From: Fodinicurvata fenggangensis DSM 21160
GTDB lineage: Bacteria > Pseudomonadota > Alphaproteobacteria > Kiloniellales > DSM-21159
Reading direction: 5' to 3'
Length of the DNA: 64,000 bases
Assembly (NCBI RefSeq): GCF_000686045.1
Contig: NZ_JMLV01000004.1
Location: 62,001 to 126,000 of the forward strand
Part shown: positions 54,541 to 63,707 of the stretch, one piece after another
Position numbering within the stretch: position 1 is the first letter of the stretch
Layout of the letters: each line of letters begins with the position of its first letter
Program-made: the position numbers and the translations under genes
The notes under the pieces: model-generated
Database searches by the model: none
What the model was told of the DNA's origin: nothing
What the model saw: only the letters and a program-made list of their open reading frames with translations

Positions 54541-55730
54541 TGAACCGTCCAACCAATGACGTGCAGGCATTCGAGGCCCACGCATCCGACGCCGATCTCG
54601 ACGATCTTCGCGCGCGGCTGGCCGCGGTGCGGCTGCCGGAGGCCGAGACGGTCTATCGCGCCGCGCCCGACCCGCACCGATGGAACCAGGGCGTTCCGCT
54701 TGCCGACCTCGTCGACATCGTGGATTACTGGCGCACCGAGTATGACTGGCGGTCGTTCGAGGCGCGCCTTAACCGGATCGGCCAGTTCCGCACGACTATC
54801 GGTGATCTGGGACTCCATTTCCTGCACCGCCGATCCGCCCGTGCAGACGCCACGCCTTTGATCCTGACACACGGCTGGCCAGGCAGCGTTTCTGAATTCA
54901 CCCATGTCATAGATGAACTGGCCGATCCGACAGATCCGGATGCGCCGGCCTTCCACGTGGTGGCTCCGTCGCTGCCAGGCTTCGGATACAGCGACAAGCC
55001 GGCCACCACCGGGTGGGGGATCGAGAAGATCGCGGCCGCATGGGTGGAACTGATGGGAAGGCTCGGTTACAGCAAGTTCACAGCCCACGGCGGTGACTGG
55101 GGAGGTGTAATCACCACGATCCTCGGCGGCAGGTTTCCGGATCACGTTCTCGGCATCCACACAGTGCTCGCGCAGGCGCCACCAGGGTTGACCACGGATG
55201 GGCTGACGGCGACCGAGCGCAAATGGACTGAGGAAACCCACAATTTCTGGCGCAACCGTTCTGCTTACGCCAAGCAGCAGGCGACCCGACCGCAGACCAT
55301 CGGCTATGCGCTCGTCGACTCGCCAGTCGGCCTTCTTGCCTGGATTCTCGACAAGTTTGCTGAGTGGACAGATACCCAAGATAGCCCGTTCGAGACGATC
55401 TCCAGAGATCGCATTCTTGACGACGTCACCTTGTACTGGCTGACGCGAACCGGCGCATCGGCGGCCCGCATCTACTACGAAAGTCACGGAGGCGTAAACG
55501 CGTTTGACCCTGAACTTCGGGTCGACGTTCCCTCGGCAATCAGCATATATACCCGCGACATCGAGAAGTGTCCCCGTCCCTGGGCACAAGAGCGATACCG
55601 ACAGATCGTCCTATGGAGAGCGCCGGAGACCGGGGGACATTTCCCGTCGCTGGAGGTCCCCGAGTATTTCGTCAAGGATCTGCAGCATGGCCTCACGGCA
55701 GTACTGGCCGCAAGCGGTCGTTGGTCATGA
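54540..55730 (+). CDS. Epoxide hydrolase
   Basis: This 396-residue alpha/beta hydrolase has an N-terminal EHN-type lid domain (about residues 1-110, with 'DLDDLRARLAAVRLPE'). The nucleophile motif is 'HGGDWGGVIT', the oxyanion segment 'LTHGWPGSVSEF' and the base histidine lies in 'ETGGHFPSLEVPEYF'. These proteins open epoxides to diols. It starts inside the TGA of the small ORF before it. Regulation by the divergent LysR protein is likely. Confidence 0.9.
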   Translation: MNRPTNDVQAFEAHASDADLDDLRARLAAVRLPEAETVYRAAPDPHRWNQGVPLADLVDIVDYWRTEYDWRSFEARLNRIGQFRTTIGDLGLHFLHRRSARADATPLILTHGWPGSVSEFTHVIDELADPTDPDAPAFHVVAPSLPGFGYSDKPATTGWGIEKIAAAWVELMGRLGYSKFTAHGGDWGGVITTILGGRFPDHVLGIHTVLAQAPPGLTTDGLTATERKWTEETHNFWRNRSAYAKQQATRPQTIGYALVDSPVGLLAWILDKFAEWTDTQDSPFETISRDRILDDVTLYWLTRTGASAARIYYESHGGVNAFDPELRVDVPSAISIYTRDIEKCPRPWAQERYRQIVLWRAPETGGHFPSLEVPEYFVKDLQHGLTAVLAASGRWS

Positions 55731-56333
55731 CGTTGTCGACGCTGGCGTGAAGGCGTGAGGTCGGGTGCTGATCGTCGCAGGGCGGCTTCCCCATTATCTG
55801 CCGGGTTATGTCGAAAGGGATCGCGATAGCTATCGGCGGGTCTTGGAGAGGCGCAGAAGCAACTGGGCTACGGCCCGACACCTCATTTGTCGCACGGGCC
55901 GTGATAGCTTCGGATGAAGACGAGCGGATCAGCAAAAGCGCAATCTCTAATCTTCCTGAAGCCCGGCAGAAACGGGGAGGTTTTCGCAGTGGGTCTTCCG
56001 TGGCCCGCGCTCTGCACCTCTTGATGTGCATACTAATCGTGATGGCACGCCGACTGTTTGCCGAGCTTGATGTTTCCTTCCAGGCTGCGTCTTCCGCACT
56101 CAAGGTGCTTGAAGGCGCGCGGCGAAATCTTGAGGCTGGAACGTTATGATCAATCGGATCTGATGAATGCCCGGCCCCGTTCATGGGGAAGAGCCCGTGC
56201 TGACCTTAAGCAATCCTTTTGCTGAAAGGGTATTTGCCATGTCTCTGGTACAATCTGTTACCTCTGTCTCCGGAACAGATACGTCGGAGGTGTGAGGGAT
56301 ATCGGGGAAGGATGTAAAAAGTGAGGCCGCGTC
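55731..56333. other. 603-base stretch without a convincing gene
   Basis: No open frame here has both a good start and a recognisable product. A plus-strand frame at 55808-56149 (113 codons) ends with 'FAELDVSFQAASSALKVLEGARR', which loosely resembles a winged-helix end of a Fic-type or resolvase-like protein, so it may be the decayed remnant of one. Base composition is less GC-rich than in the flanking operons. Confidence 0.5.
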
Positions 56334-56675
56334 ATGAGATACCTGTTGGCAAGCATAACCGCAGCGACGTTCCTGACATTCGCCAGCGCGGCGGGGGCGG
56401 AGGCGGAGGATACGCAACAGCTGACAGGAGATAATCTATTATTGGATTTCAACGAGGACGCCCTGGCGCGTGAAACCTCGATCAATTACGTACTTGGCAT
56501 TCTCGATACCCTGATCTTGATCCAGCATATTTGCCCGCCGGAAGAAACCATGACCATGGGAGAGGCGGCAGAGACCGTGATCAATACAATTGGGTCGGAT
56601 CGACAATTGCGGCAGTCGGAGATACCTGCCGCTGCCATTGCCGCCGCCAGGAGGACCTTTCCCTGCGATGGGTGA
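56334..56675 (+). CDS. Secreted Rap1a/Tai immunity-like protein
   Basis: This 113-residue protein has a signal peptide ('LLASITAATFLTFASAAGAEAED') followed by a helical domain. It has the paired cysteines 'HICPPEETMTMGEAAETVI' and a terminal 'AARRTFPCDG', the layout of the Rap1a/Tai immunity family. Those proteins guard the periplasm against cell-wall-cutting amidases from type VI secretion. No effector or secretion gene is nearby, so it is an orphan and may have another role. Confidence 0.6.
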   Translation: MRYLLASITAATFLTFASAAGAEAEDTQQLTGDNLLLDFNEDALARETSINYVLGILDTLILIQHICPPEETMTMGEAAETVINTIGSDRQLRQSEIPAAAIAAARRTFPCDG

Positions 56676-56903
56676 CGAGCCATCCTATAGGCTAGGCTGT
56701 CTCGCTTTGCCTTGTCCCTGATGGCGGGTTTCTTTTGATGCTTCTTCTTGATTTTGCAGGGCTCTGCACTGCCCTATCTGTTTGAGCAGCGCAGGGCCGA
56801 TGGTGAGTTGACCGTCAAAAAGCTGTCCGCCTGGGCGATAGAGGCTCAGTTGTGGCCAGCCAGGCACTGAAGGTCGCCTTGTAGATCTGGCGCAAAAGAA
56901 GTC
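56676..56903. other. Gap with no recognised gene
   Basis: No gene is supported between the Rap1a-like gene and the broken rhodanese. The stretch next to the rhodanese end is unlike any continuation of that gene, so a rearrangement breakpoint may lie here. Confidence 0.45.
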
Positions 56904-57179
56904 TCAGCCCTCCATATGCGCGAGCGGCGTCAGCCCGGCGGACAGGGCGATCTCGGCCACCTTGCCCGATCGGGCGCCGGAGCCGCAGTGCGGAACGATA
57001 CGCTTGCCGTCCCGCCTGGGCAGGACCTCTGGGCGGAAGAACGTCATGGGCATCAATGACGCGCCGTCAATATGCTCCAGGATGTATTCGGGCGGCGTGC
57101 GCACATCGATCAATAGAATTTCCTGTGCATCGAGCACCGCCTTCACTTCTTACGGAGTCCAGATTTCAAGCTTTGCCAT
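56904..57179 (-). pseudogene. Rhodanese-domain gene broken by an in-frame stop
   Basis: The natural start ATG at 57179 gives 'MAKLEIWTP', but codon 10 is TAA (57150-57152). The frame then resumes 'EVKAVLDAQEILLIDVRTPPEY' and carries the active-site loop 'HCGSGARSG'. The 3' end is also cut short: after 'AHMEG' a TGA follows where family members continue with about ten more residues. Translation from the internal GTG at 57146 is possible but would lose the first segment. The start lies two bases after the metallo-beta-lactamase stop, so it was once the last gene of the sulfur operon. Rhodanese would transfer sulfane sulfur. Confidence 0.82.
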
Positions 57180-57181
57180 GA

Positions 57182-58105
57182 TCAGAACCTGTTCGCAGGT
57201 ATCTTGAAGTAACTGTTTCCATCAGCCTCCGGTTCCGGCAGCCGCCCGCCGCGCAGGTTGACCTGAAGCGCGTGCAGCATTCTGCCGGGAAGGTTGAGTG
57301 TAGAGTCGCGCTCCTCGCGCAGCTTAATGTACTCCTCCTTTGCAACGCCGCCGCCCAGATGCTTGTTCGAAGCCTTCTGCTCGGCGACCGTGCTTTCCCA
57401 AGCGGGGCCGTCGCGGCCTTCCGCACCGTAGTCGTGGCCGATAAAGATTCGATAAAAGTCTGGCAGCGCCAGGATCGCCATCAACGAGTCGTAGAGCTCT
57501 GTCGCCGATCCGCCGGGAAAGTCGGCACGCGCCGTCCCACTGTCGGGCTGCATGAATGTGTCATGGGCAAAAACCGCGTCTCCGACGACATAGGTAATCG
57601 AGCCGAGGGTATGACCGGGCGACAACATCACGTGCGCGTTGAGCTCACCAATCCTGAATGTGTCGCCGTCGCCGAAGAGCCGGTCGAAATCGGCGTCCGG
57701 GTGGTATGCATCCGGCGTGTTGTAGTATTCGCTCCAGAGTTCCGAGATCTCCCGAACCTTCTCGCCGATGGCGTTCGGCGTGCCGGTCCTCTGCTTGAGA
57801 TACGCCGCTGCCATCAGATGGTCGGCATGAGGGTGCGTGTCGAGGATCCACTCGAGGGTCAGACCCTCGCGGTCAATCCAGTCGAGCACCCAGTCGGCGG
57901 CCTCAGTCGAGGTGCGGGCGCGGGCAGGATTGAAGTCGAGGACCACGTCGATCAGCGCGCATTTCTTCGTCGCCGGGTCGATGCAGATGTACAGGCAACT
58001 CCCCGAAGCCTCATCGTAGAAACCGACGATGTCAGGGCTTCCCGGCCCACGGGAGGCGCTTTTTGAATGTGGGGTGGTTATGCTGTCTTTCTCCTTTCGC
58101 GTCAT
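57182..58105 (-). CDS. Metallo-beta-lactamase-fold persulfide-dioxygenase-like protein
   Basis: This 307-residue metal hydrolase-fold protein has 'DTHPHADHLMAAAYL', 'SPGHTLGS' and 'IGHDYGAEG', the metal ligands of the ETHE1/Blh group. These oxidise glutathione persulfide or related sulfur species with oxygen. About 25 N-terminal residues are extra compared with its paralogue at 61.7 kb. Its start overlaps the SulP stop by four bases, and the broken rhodanese follows two bases after its stop. Confidence 0.86.
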   Translation of the reverse strand: MTRKEKDSITTPHSKSASRGPGSPDIVGFYDEASGSCLYICIDPATKKCALIDVVLDFNPARARTSTEAADWVLDWIDREGLTLEWILDTHPHADHLMAAAYLKQRTGTPNAIGEKVREISELWSEYYNTPDAYHPDADFDRLFGDGDTFRIGELNAHVMLSPGHTLGSITYVVGDAVFAHDTFMQPDSGTARADFPGGSATELYDSLMAILALPDFYRIFIGHDYGAEGRDGPAWESTVAEQKASNKHLGGGVAKEEYIKLREERDSTLNLPGRMLHALQVNLRGGRLPEPEADGNSYFKIPANRF

Positions 58106-59850
58106 TTCGCGGCTTTGGCGGGATCGTCAGACTTGGCGAGCGCCGTCCAGGCGTCGTACTGGGACAGGAAGACGCGTCCGTTGAGCTGGTCGAGGAAATG
58201 TGTGGTCTTCAGGCGGTCCATTACCGGACCCTTCACTTCCGAAAGGTGCAGTCCGATCCCAAGGTCCGTAAGCCTGTGATTGATCGCCTCGAGGCTTTCG
58301 AGGGCCGAATAATCGATCTCGTTCACCGCAGAGCACATGAGAACCACGTGGCGCAGGGCGTCGCCGTCGACCACGCGGTCCTGGATCAGATCCTCGAGAA
58401 ACCGGGCATTCACGAAATAGAGGCTCTCGTCCACACGCAGGGTGAGGACCTGCGGATCGGTCTCGACCTCGTGCCTGTTGATATTGCGGAAGTGGTTCGT
58501 GCCGGGAACGAGCCCGACCTCGGCGACATGGGGCTTTGACGTCTTGTAGAGGTGCAGTGCGATGGAGAGGGCCACGCCGGTGGCGACGCCGATCTCGACG
58601 CCCAGCGTCAGTGTCAGCAGGATCGTTGCGGCGACAGCGGCAAAATCGGCGCGCGAGTAGGACCAGGTTCTCTTCAGAATCGAGAAGTCGACGAGGCTCA
58701 GCACGGCGACGACGATGGTTGCGGCCAGCGTCGCGTTGGGCAGGTAGTAGACCAGCGGTGTCAGGGCAAGCGCGGCAATTGCGAGGCCGATCGCCGTGAA
58801 GGCGCCGGCGGCCGGTGTCTCGGCACCTGCGTCGAAGTTCACGACCGACCGCGCGAAGCCGCCGGTAACCGGATAGCCGCCGGTAAAGGCCGCGCCGAGG
58901 TTGGCGGCTCCGAGGCCGATGAGTTCCTGGTTGGGGTCTATGCGCTGGCGTTTCTTCGCGGCGAGCGTTTGGGCGACGGAAATCGATTCCACGAATCCGA
59001 TGATGGAGATCAAGATCGCCGGGATTGCCAGCTGGCGGATCAGGTCAAGTGCACCTCCCGGCATGGTCAGCGGTGGCAACGCCTGCGGCACCTCGCCGAC
59101 GATGGAGACGCCGCGCTCGTCGAGACCCAACGCCCAGACCGTGAGCGTCGTGACGACGACTGCGGCTACGGGCCCGGCCTTGGTGACGCTATCAGCCAGA
59201 AGCGGACCTGCGCCCATCTTGCGCAAGAGCGGCTTCAGTCCCTTGCGCACCCAGAAGAGAAACGCTGTTGCAGCCACGCCGATCGTGAGGGTGATCGGGT
59301 TCAATTCGCCGAGCCGCGTGAGGAGCGCGCCGGCTATCTCGATCAGCGTATGGCCGCCCGCCTCGATTCCGAGGATGTGCTTGAGCTGGCTCGTCGCGAT
59401 CAGGATGCCGGAGGCGGTAATGAATCCCGCAATCACCGGGTGGCTGAGGAAATTCGCCAGAAAGCCCAGGCGGAAGATGCCGAGCAGCACGAGGAACCCG
59501 CCTGAGAGCGCAGCAAGCGTCAGCGCGGCGACGGCATAGCCCGCCGTGCCCTGTTCGGCCACCTGTCCAACGGCGGAGGCGGTCAGGAGCGACACGACCG
59601 CGACCGGCCCCACGGCGAGCGCGCGGGAGGTGCCGAACAACGCGTAGAGGAGGATCGGTGCGATCGAGGCGTAGATTCCTGCCTCCGGCGGCAGGCCCGC
59701 GAGAAGCGCATAGGCCAGCGACTGGGGGATCAGCATGATCGTCACGATCACCGCCGCCACGAGATCGTTCGTCAGCGCGGAGCGGTCGTAATGCCGGCCC
59801 CACTTCAGGATCGGCAGATAACGGGGAAGGTTCGGCGACATCGTGTGCAT
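58102..59850 (-). CDS. SulP-family anion permease with STAS domain
   Basis: This 582-residue membrane permease has about 12 helices and a C-terminal STAS domain of about 110 residues ('VLTLRVDESLYFVNARFLEDLI'). Typical SulP motifs 'IPQSLAYALLAGLPPEAGIYASI' and 'NQELIGLGAANLGAAFTGGYPVTGGFARS' are seen. It moves sulfate or another anion. I start at the ATG at 59850; a second ATG lies three codons later. In this cluster it may export the sulfate or sulfite made from sulfide, or take up a related anion. Confidence 0.92.
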   Translation of the reverse strand: MHTMSPNLPRYLPILKWGRHYDRSALTNDLVAAVIVTIMLIPQSLAYALLAGLPPEAGIYASIAPILLYALFGTSRALAVGPVAVVSLLTASAVGQVAEQGTAGYAVAALTLAALSGGFLVLLGIFRLGFLANFLSHPVIAGFITASGILIATSQLKHILGIEAGGHTLIEIAGALLTRLGELNPITLTIGVAATAFLFWVRKGLKPLLRKMGAGPLLADSVTKAGPVAAVVVTTLTVWALGLDERGVSIVGEVPQALPPLTMPGGALDLIRQLAIPAILISIIGFVESISVAQTLAAKKRQRIDPNQELIGLGAANLGAAFTGGYPVTGGFARSVVNFDAGAETPAAGAFTAIGLAIAALALTPLVYYLPNATLAATIVVAVLSLVDFSILKRTWSYSRADFAAVAATILLTLTLGVEIGVATGVALSIALHLYKTSKPHVAEVGLVPGTNHFRNINRHEVETDPQVLTLRVDESLYFVNARFLEDLIQDRVVDGDALRHVVLMCSAVNEIDYSALESLEAINHRLTDLGIGLHLSEVKGPVMDRLKTTHFLDQLNGRVFLSQYDAWTALAKSDDPAKAAK

Positions 59851-59939
59851 TCTCTTGGGTTCAGGGGGACGGGGTGCAGCAAATGCGCTCCGTTCATTGT
59901 CGCGCGCTCGGCGGGCGGAGGTGCCGGCGCGCGTGTCCG

Positions 59940-61619
59940 CTACTCGGCGGCGCTCTCGAGTTTTTCTGGCTTCGCCATCCACTCGCGGCCCCGAAGCATC
60001 GCCCGCCAGTAGATCGGCGGCAGCATCTTCTCCTTCAGGAACCACGCGGCGCGACTCGGTTTCGTTCCGTCGATCAGAAAGGAGGGGAAGCTCGGCTTCA
60101 CCACCCCGCCATAGCCGAACTCGGCCAGGACGATCTTGCCGCGCTCGACCGTCAGCGGGCACGAGCCGTAGCCGTCATACTGCGCCACGGCGGAGCGTCC
60201 GGAGATGTCGGCGACGATGTTCTCGGCCACCGTGGGCGCCTGCTTGCGCGCTGCCGCCGCCGTCTTTGCGTTGGGCGCGTTCATCACGTCGCCGAGCGCC
60301 CAGATATTGTCGAAGCTCTTGTGACGCAGCGTCGCCTGGTCCACGTCGATCCAGCCCGCCTGATCGGCCAGCGGCGAGACACGGATGAAGTCCGGCGCGG
60401 TCTGCGGCGGGCAGACATGCATCATGTCGTACGCCATCTCGACGCGCCGCGGCTCCTTCTCAGGCTCCTTGATCTCGAAGGTGGCTTTCTTCGCGGGGCC
60501 GTCGACCGCCACGAGATTGTGGAAGAAGTCGAGCGTGGCATCGTACTTCTTCACGTATTCCATCAGAGCAGGCACGTAGTCCTTCACTCCGAAGAGCACG
60601 CCGCCAGCGTTGCAGAAATGAATGTCGATGTCCTTCAGCCGCCCGGAACGGTACCAGTGGTCGGCCGAGAGATACATCGCCTTTTGCGGCGCGCCGGCGC
60701 ACTTGATGGGCATCGGCGGCTGGGTGAAGAGCGCGGTCCCGCCACGCATCTCCTGCACCAGTTGCCATGTGTAGGGCGCAAGGTCGTAGCGATAGTTCGT
60801 GGTGACCCCGTTCTGACCGAGTGTCTCGACAAGGCCCTCGACCTTGCCCCAGTCGAGTTTGAGGCCAGGACAGATGACAAGCCGGTCGTATTTCACGACA
60901 CGGCATCCTTCGAGGATCACGGCGTTGTTCTGCGGCTCGAAGGCTGCGACTGCGGCCTTGATCCAAGCGACCCCCTTGGGGATCAGGCTGCCCATCGTCT
61001 TGGCGGTTTCCTGCGGCTCGAAGATGCCGCCGCCCACCATGGTCCAGCCGGGCTGATAGTAGTGAATGTCTGCGGGGTCGATAATCGCGATCTCAAGACC
61101 CGGCTTGCGCGCCTTGAGGCTTGCCGCGACCGCGATGCCCCCGGCGCCCGCGCCGACGATCACCACCTTGTAGTGAGCGTCGCCGGTATCGGTCGGCGTC
61201 TTGCCGCCGTTGGCGACGCGGCGCGCGACGCCCGACATGTCGTAACCTGCGGTCTTGGTCTTGCCGAGGATCTCGGGCAAAGGACGGCGCTTTGCTTCGG
61301 ACAGCGCCCAGAGCGTCGCCGAGCGTGTCCCGGAGCGGCAATAGGCCAGAACGGGACCAGGCAAGGTGCGCATCGCCTCGGCGAAGTCGTCCGCGTTCTC
61401 GTCGCGCACGAGGCCCGAGTCCACGGGCAGGTAACGAGCCTCCATGCCGTTCTCGCGTGCCGCGCGCTCGATCTCTTCGAACGAGGGTTGGTCCCCCCCC
61501 TCTCCATCGGGACGGTTGCAGATCACTGCGCGGTAGCCCTCCGCAGCGAGCTTCGGCAGGTCGTCAACGGCGATTTGCGGCGAGACGGCGAGGCTGTCGT
61601 CAATCTTCCGGATGTTCAT
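59940..61619 (-). CDS. DUF442-FAD/NAD oxidoreductase fusion (SQR-like)
   Basis: This 559-residue protein has two parts. Residues 1 to about 110 form a DUF442 (TIGR01244) phosphatase- or sulfurtransferase-like domain with the active-site loop 'YCRSGTRSATLW'. From about 145 on it is a flavoprotein of the sulfide:quinone oxidoreductase kind, with 'VVIVGAGAGGIAVAASLKA' and cysteines in 'VICPGLKLDW', 'KCAGAPQK' and 'MHVCPPQ'. It probably oxidises sulfide to persulfide at the membrane and hands the sulfur on within the same chain. GGAGG lies before the ATG. Confidence 0.87.
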   Translation of the reverse strand: MNIRKIDDSLAVSPQIAVDDLPKLAAEGYRAVICNRPDGEGGDQPSFEEIERAARENGMEARYLPVDSGLVRDENADDFAEAMRTLPGPVLAYCRSGTRSATLWALSEAKRRPLPEILGKTKTAGYDMSGVARRVANGGKTPTDTGDAHYKVVIVGAGAGGIAVAASLKARKPGLEIAIIDPADIHYYQPGWTMVGGGIFEPQETAKTMGSLIPKGVAWIKAAVAAFEPQNNAVILEGCRVVKYDRLVICPGLKLDWGKVEGLVETLGQNGVTTNYRYDLAPYTWQLVQEMRGGTALFTQPPMPIKCAGAPQKAMYLSADHWYRSGRLKDIDIHFCNAGGVLFGVKDYVPALMEYVKKYDATLDFFHNLVAVDGPAKKATFEIKEPEKEPRRVEMAYDMMHVCPPQTAPDFIRVSPLADQAGWIDVDQATLRHKSFDNIWALGDVMNAPNAKTAAAARKQAPTVAENIVADISGRSAVAQYDGYGSCPLTVERGKIVLAEFGYGGVVKPSFPSFLIDGTKPSRAAWFLKEKMLPPIYWRAMLRGREWMAKPEKLESAAE

Positions 61620-61694
61620 GTTTCCTCCCAGGGGTTTTCGCGGCTGGCGCTACGTTGTGCTGATTGCGTTCCGTCAGCGGATCGCGCGTGAAGG

Positions 61695-62582
61695 TCAAAG
61701 ACAGTTGATCGGCACTTTGAGGAAGTGTTTGCCGCTCTCATCGGCGGGGGGCAGTTCGCCAGCCCGCATGTTGACCTGGAGCGAGGGAATGATGAGCCTC
61801 GGCATGGCGAGCTGCGCGTCGCGCTCGGTGCGGAACTTGATGAACTCGTCCCGCGTCTTGCCGCCGCCCACATGGATGTTGTGGGCCTTTTCCTCGGCCA
61901 CCGTCGTCTCCCACCGGATTTCGCGCCCGTTCGGGCCGTAGTCGTGGCACATGAAGAGCCGCGTCTCGTCGGGTAGCCTCAGCACCTTCTGGATAGACTC
62001 GTAGAGTGTGCCGGCGTCGCCGCCCGGAAAATCTGCCCGCGCCGATCCGCCGTCCGGCATGAAGAGCGTGTCGCCCACGAAGGCCGCGTCGCCCATCACA
62101 TGGGTCATGCAGGCCGGCGTGTGACCGGGCGTCGCCATGGCGAAAGCCTGCATCTTGCCTACCATGTAGGTCTCGCCATCCTCGAACAGAGCGTCGAACT
62201 GCGATCCGTCGCGCTGAAATTCCGTGCCTTCGTTGAAGATCTTGCCGAAAGTGTCCTGCACGACCATGATCCTTGCGCCGATGCCGATCTTGCCGCCCAG
62301 CTTCTGCTGGATGTAGGGCGCAGCACTCAGATGGTCGGCATGGACGTGGGTCTCGATAATCCACTCCACCGTCAGGCCCATCTCCTCCACGCTGCGGATC
62401 AGCTTGTTGGCGTGGTCGTAGGTGATCCGTCCAGCCGCGTAGTCGATGTCCATGACACTGTCGATGATCGCGCAGGCGTTCGATGCGGGATCCTTCACGA
62501 TGTAGCTGATGGTGTTGGTCGCGTCGTCGAAGAAGGCATGAACTTCGGGTTTGACGTCCAGATTGGTCGGATAGTGGGTCAT
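61695..62582 (-). CDS. blh: Metallo-beta-lactamase-fold persulfide-dioxygenase-like protein
   Basis: This 295-residue protein has the metal motifs 'ETHVHADHLSAAPYI', 'TPGHTPACMTHV' and 'MCHDYGPNG'. It is the Blh-like partner of SQR-type enzymes and would oxidise persulfide to sulfite. GGAG lies eight bases before the ATG of 'MTHYPTNLDVK'; a longer open frame upstream is not used. It precedes the DUF442-FAD gene by 75 bases, the usual order for these clusters. Confidence 0.87.
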   Translation of the reverse strand: MTHYPTNLDVKPEVHAFFDDATNTISYIVKDPASNACAIIDSVMDIDYAAGRITYDHANKLIRSVEEMGLTVEWIIETHVHADHLSAAPYIQQKLGGKIGIGARIMVVQDTFGKIFNEGTEFQRDGSQFDALFEDGETYMVGKMQAFAMATPGHTPACMTHVMGDAAFVGDTLFMPDGGSARADFPGGDAGTLYESIQKVLRLPDETRLFMCHDYGPNGREIRWETTVAEEKAHNIHVGGGKTRDEFIKFRTERDAQLAMPRLIIPSLQVNMRAGELPPADESGKHFLKVPINCL

Positions 62583-62710
62583 GAAGTTCTCCGTTTGCTG
62601 ACTGTCAGGCCGTCGCGCACCTGGCGCCGCTGCCTTGGGATTGTAGAAATTTTGCCTGGAAGATGCCCCCGCCAAGGGAGATCCAGGGTGTGAACACGGT
62701 CTTCATCGGT

Positions 62711-62923
62711 TCAGGCCCGGCAGGTCTTGATGCCCAGCACCGCGTAGACCGGGCAGACCCGTGTCGTTGCGACGACCAGGATGACGATTCCCACGACAGC
62801 TGCGCCATACTTCAAAAGCGCACCTTCGAAGAGCGGCAGTCCACTCAGAAAGGCGAGATAGAGAAGCGCGAGGCCAAGGACGGCCCGAAAGATACGATCG
62901 ATAGTTCCTACATTGATGCGCAC
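62711..62923 (-). CDS. DUF2892 (YgaP-like) membrane protein
   Basis: This 70-residue protein starts 'MRINVGTIDRIFRAVLG' and has two hydrophobic hairpin helices, then ends 'CPVYAVLGIKTCRA', the pattern of the DUF2892 family that includes the YgaP membrane part. It is common in sulfide-oxidation clusters, where it may anchor or help a rhodanese. The start is a GTG behind TGGAG. The promoter region with a symmetric Crp/Fnr-type site lies directly upstream. Confidence 0.88.
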   Translation of the reverse strand: MRINVGTIDRIFRAVLGLALLYLAFLSGLPLFEGALLKYGAAVVGIVILVVATTRVCPVYAVLGIKTCRA

Positions 62924-62955
62924 GGCAGGTACTCCAGGATGAAAGCTGTCTGCTT

Positions 62956-62995
62956 GATATAACTTTATCGCGCCGACTTCAGTGACATTGTCACT
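62956..62995 (-). promoter_or_regulatory. Promoter and Crp/Fnr-type site of the sulfur operon
   Basis: AGTGAC-ATT-GTCACT (62981-62995) is a perfect inverted repeat. On the minus strand TATATC (62956-62961) could be the -10, putting the repeat centre about 39 bases before the start, the activator position. The Crp/Fnr-type protein encoded at 63042-63707 is the likely regulator. Confidence 0.55.
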
Positions 62996-63041
62996 TTGCG
63001 TCTGAAAACCGGCGGGTGGAACTGCGCGCAGGGAATTTCAT

Positions 63042-63707
63042 TCAATCGCTTTCGGCGATCCGCGCCAGACTTTCCCGGGAGAGCAGCCGGATCCGGCCGC
63101 GGGCCTGGCTGACAAGCCCCCGCTTTTGGAAGTCCTGCAGCACGCGAGAAATAACCTCGCGCGCCGTGCCCAGCTCTCGGGCGAGGTCGTCATGTGTCGC
63201 CGAAACTACTTCGGCATTGCCGGCAAGTGCGAGAAGCCTCGCCGCAAGTCGTACATCGATCCGACCGAACGCCACCTCGTCGACGACGTGGAGCAGATCG
63301 AGCAGACGGCGGGAATAGGCCGCGAACACGAATCTTCGAAAACTCGGCTCTTCCGCCGCAAGGAGATCGAAAGTGTCTTTCGAGAGCACAACGGCAACCA
63401 GCGCCGTTTCGGCAATGCCCTCGGCGTTGTAGGCCTCCTCTGCCAGCATGCAGGCCGTCGTCAGCACACAGCTTTCGCCCGCCTCCACCCGGTAGAGAAC
63501 GATCTCCCGCCCCGATTCTGCCGTTTGCGAGACCCGGAGCGTTCCTTCGACCAGAAACAGCAGGTTGTCCGGACGATTGTCGGGGTTGAAGACGATCGCG
63601 CCACTTGCGTACCGTACGACCTGTGCGCTGGCGAGGAGCCGGTTCCGCACCGCGCGGGGAAGGTCACGAGTGCCCTGGAACCGCTCGGTCCAGTCTCCGA
63701 TGGTCAT
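63042..63707 (-). CDS. Crp/Fnr-family regulator
   Basis: This 221-residue regulator has the cyclic-nucleotide-like fold ('NLLFLVEGTLRVSQTAESGREIVLYRVEAGESC') and a winged helix with 'ELGTAREVISRVLQDFQKRGLV'. The FNR cysteine cluster is absent, so it is not an oxygen-sensing iron-sulfur FNR. Two cysteines, in 'GESCVLTTACMLAEE', could sense persulfide or other reactive species. It probably activates the DUF2892-Blh-SQR genes. Its start overlaps the stop of the Rrf2-like gene by four bases. Confidence 0.9.
   Translation of the reverse strand: MTIGDWTERFQGTRDLPRAVRNRLLASAQVVRYASGAIVFNPDNRPDNLLFLVEGTLRVSQTAESGREIVLYRVEAGESCVLTTACMLAEEAYNAEGIAETALVAVVLSKDTFDLLAAEEPSFRRFVFAAYSRRLLDLLHVVDEVAFGRIDVRLAARLLALAGNAEVVSATHDDLARELGTAREVISRVLQDFQKRGLVSQARGRIRLLSRESLARIAESD

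Noticed and set aside
55693-56184. Minus-strand open frame of 163 codons in the gap after the epoxide hydrolase
   Set aside because: Composition is rich in R, S and A without any fold-like pattern, and it overlaps the 3' end of the epoxide hydrolase gene.
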